From assembly GCA_028095005.1 (NCBI GenBank), contig CM051461.1:172181144-172245143 (forward strand): a stretch of DNA of 64,000 bases. The letters run 5' to 3'. Under the pieces are notes generated by a model that saw only the letters and a program-made list of their open reading frames with translations, had not been told where the DNA came from and searched no databases. Position 1 is the first letter of the stretch, and each line of letters starts with the position of its first letter. This stretch comes from Rhynchospora pubera. Its lineage: Eukaryota; Streptophyta; Magnoliopsida; Poales; Cyperaceae. The translations under genes were made by a program, and so were the position numbers. Below, piece after piece: positions 61,497 through 64,000 of this stretch.

Positions 61497-62554
61497 TCGA
61501 AAAACATGAGGTCAGATGATTGCGACCGCAGAATCACCTGCCTAGTATTATATTGACTTTGAAAGAATTTATTAAATTTTATCTATAACCCTAAGTCCCT
61601 AACCTCATGCTATTATAAAATCTCTATACTTGGGATCATATGCGGAATGCATTCTGACTTTACGTGTTAAGTATCTTAACGCTGATTCTTTTTTAGATAA
61701 AGTTCGCAGCGACTGCCAAGTAAAATTTTTAGCTTATGCACTGATTCACATTGAAGAACAAACTTGTAATTTAGCTTACTAATAAAAGAGGATAACATTT
61801 GTTTAAAAAAAGGAAAATGCAAAACGATCTGTACCGACAAAAAACAACCCAATCCTACCCAAAGCCAGTTTCCGAACCTTTCTCCTTTCGTTTGCTCGTT
61901 CGACAAGAGAAAAAGATGAATTTCGTTCTTACTTTACTCTTAATAAGTGATTTAAGTAGAACAATGTGTTATCTTAAAAAAAAAGTAGAATAATGTGTAG
62001 TTAGATAAGATTAAATTAAAATATCTTTATAAGTGAAATTCTTAAGTGGGAAAAAATTAATGCGTTAATTTTATTTTTTGATTTTATATACCTTTTGTTC
62101 TTACTACTACACTTGCTTGCGTCTATCAGGGGACGATCAGATTTTTATTCAATCTTATTTCATCTAGTTATTTTATTATAGCTAAATATTAATTCATTAA
62201 AAAATAATTTAGAAATTAGTTGCACTTGTCAAACACCCTTCATCAATCATCATATACTTGTTTTCGATTACTCACCGCGGGATCTGATTCTGATGCATGT
62301 ATCCGCTTTATATTGTACTGTTAAATTGTTGAGCCTACGTAGATGACTACTTTATTGTACTACTATTTGAACTTTATTGTACTTTATTATGGAAAGAGAA
62401 TGACTTGCTTCATTATTGGGCATGTCGTACATCCACTTACCAATCCAGAGAGTCATGCGCCTTATATTCATTAATAATTCGTCAAGATTTTATAAAAAAA
62501 AATGTGGATTAAATCAAAGAATTATCAAAATTTTACCTGTCCAAGCATCAACCT

Positions 62555-62595
<41 letters not shown>

Positions 62596-63619
62596 TAACA
62601 TTCCAATTCTTAAATATCAATCTTAAAATTATTCAAACTTTCCAAATTGTCAACTATAAACAAACTATCGTCATCTTGTTAAATATTAAAATCGCATTAA
62701 AAGGTAACAATTAATTCGTGTCAATATGAACAATGCACTAAATATGAAAAAAATGTAACAATTAAAACTCGTGTAAATATGAACAATGCACTAAATTCAA
62801 GCTGAAATAATGGCCGGATTTTGTCATCTAGCCCAAAGAAAAAAAATTCAAAACATAATGATCTGCGCTTTTGAAATTTTATAAAATAATAATATTGAAT
62901 AATAAGACAATAATACAAATCAAATCTAAATCACAAATAAGCAAGTTGAATTTTAATAATTGTAACATCTCTCATTGAAACTGCGAGGTAGTAAGAAAGC
63001 AAGTTTGAGGTGACTGCAACAAAAATATGACAAGCACATTACCATTTTCTAGCAGACTATATCGTGCAACTGCGAACAAAAATATGAAAAATCAAAGTGA
63101 GTATTTTTTTAATGTCAGTAAAAGTTAGTACCAGAAGAATTTAAATTGAAAAAAAAAGACAACAATAACGAGAAAGACCAACCAGTCTCAAACATTAACC
63201 ATGACAGTCTCGTCCGTTTACTTTTATTTGTTAATTTGTATTTATAACCAAACTACAACAGATACTATCAGACTTGGTCCAGTGCGCCTTAAAATAAAAA
63301 TTTTGGTCTAACAATACTGTAAGCAGTGTAATGCATTCACATAAATAATATAGTCATAATTTGAAATGTGGTACTTATGAAATAATTTGAAATGGCACAC
63401 AAGAGCAACAATGTAATGCATTCACATAAATAATATAGTCATAATTTTCAAAGTCTCTAGGACGCCACTCGAAAAGTACCAAAGGATAAAATAATATTAT
63501 CATTAGGGCTTCAGGAGTGAAGAGGTGGCGACCGAAAAAATAAAAAAAGGAACTGAAACTTGAAAAAATAAAAAAATAATTAAGGGGTAAGGGGGCATGG
63601 ATCGGCATCCTCTACAGCC
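61458..63619. other. Non-coding stretch, microsatellites only
   Basis: Contains a TA run (61,458-61,494) and a (TAA)n run (about 62,556-62,595). A word of about 32 bp beginning AATGCATTCACATAAATAAT recurs at 63,332 and 63,416. No gene recognised. Confidence 0.5.
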
Positions 63620-64000
63620 CAGCATTTGGCTAGACGGTACAGCCAAGACATTCTTAAAAATTTTAAAATTCAAACGTTAAATCCAAACCGTTGATCTTGT
63701 TTAATTTTACGAGCGATGCATTTTTATATAAATTTTATAAAATTTGGAGTTGATTTGATAATAGATTAAGTGGTCAACAAATGAACGAATATGGTTAACT
63801 ATCACTGATTAATTCTAATACGTTCGTCATTTGATCATTTAATCAAGTATCAAATCGACTCCAAATTTTATAAAACTTATATAAGAATGCATCGCCCGTA
63901 AAATTAAATAAGATCAACGGTTTGAATTTAATATTTAAATTTTAAAATTTATAAATATTAAAAAAAAAAGACCTTGGCTGTACCGTCCAGCCAAATGCTG
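63620..64000. mobile_element. Foldback MITE reaching the window end
   Basis: Starts CAGCATTTGGCTAGACGGTA and ends with the matching inverse, TACCGTCCAGCCAAATGCTG (64,000). The arms are about 160-180 bp each (for example CAAACCGTTGATCTTGTTTA versus its inverse near 63,905) around a short central loop (about 63,795-63,830). Its target duplication cannot be checked because the right flank is outside the window. Confidence 0.85.

Overview
This is nuclear DNA of a flowering plant, most likely a eudicot. It is AT-rich and its genes have spliced introns with GT-AG borders. Three of the proteins are plant-specific or plastid-targeted. No tRNA, rRNA, CRISPR array or bacterial-style operon was seen.

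Positions 1-18,243 are repeat land. A tandem satellite with a monomer of about 172 bp occupies 1-601, 3,289-3,783 and 14,938-18,243. It was originally one array, and three LTR-element insertions now split it. A 2.69-kb probable Ty3/Gypsy solo LTR (602-3,288) has a CCAAT target duplication. A 1.46-kb solo LTR (3,784-14,937) has an ACGTG duplication and is itself split by a complete 9.7-kb Ty1/Copia element (4,646-14,331) with a GTTTT duplication. The Copia LTRs are nearly identical while its coding region is badly decayed. The satellite shows higher-order structure.

Positions 18,244-30,675 hold no confidently identified gene. They contain exon-like pieces of an unrecognised minus-strand gene (about 19.2-22.7 kb), a reverse-oriented solo LTR of the same Copia family (22,727-24,496, TSD TCTAT) just upstream of that gene's best first exon, a perfect hairpin, and a Helitron-type 3' terminus at 29,992.

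Positions 30,676-55,676 are a gene-rich segment with five genes. In order they are PARC6/CDP1 (chloroplast division, + strand, 12 coding exons, one GC-AG intron), a single-exon P-class PPR protein (+), a FAR1-domain protein with a C-terminal zinc knuckle (+), STT3B (catalytic subunit of the ER oligosaccharyltransferase, +, 7 coding exons) and DJC76 (plastid J-domain/ferredoxin protein, -, 4 coding exons). STT3B and DJC76 converge. The genes are functionally unrelated; PARC6, DJC76 and possibly the PPR protein act in organelles.

Positions 55,677-64,000 are gene-free and full of small elements: a hAT-type MITE with a perfect 8-bp TSD, other TIR MITEs, a tRNA-derived SINE, a second Helitron 3' terminus in inverse orientation, two related foldback elements set in TA microsatellites, and a further foldback element ending at the window edge.
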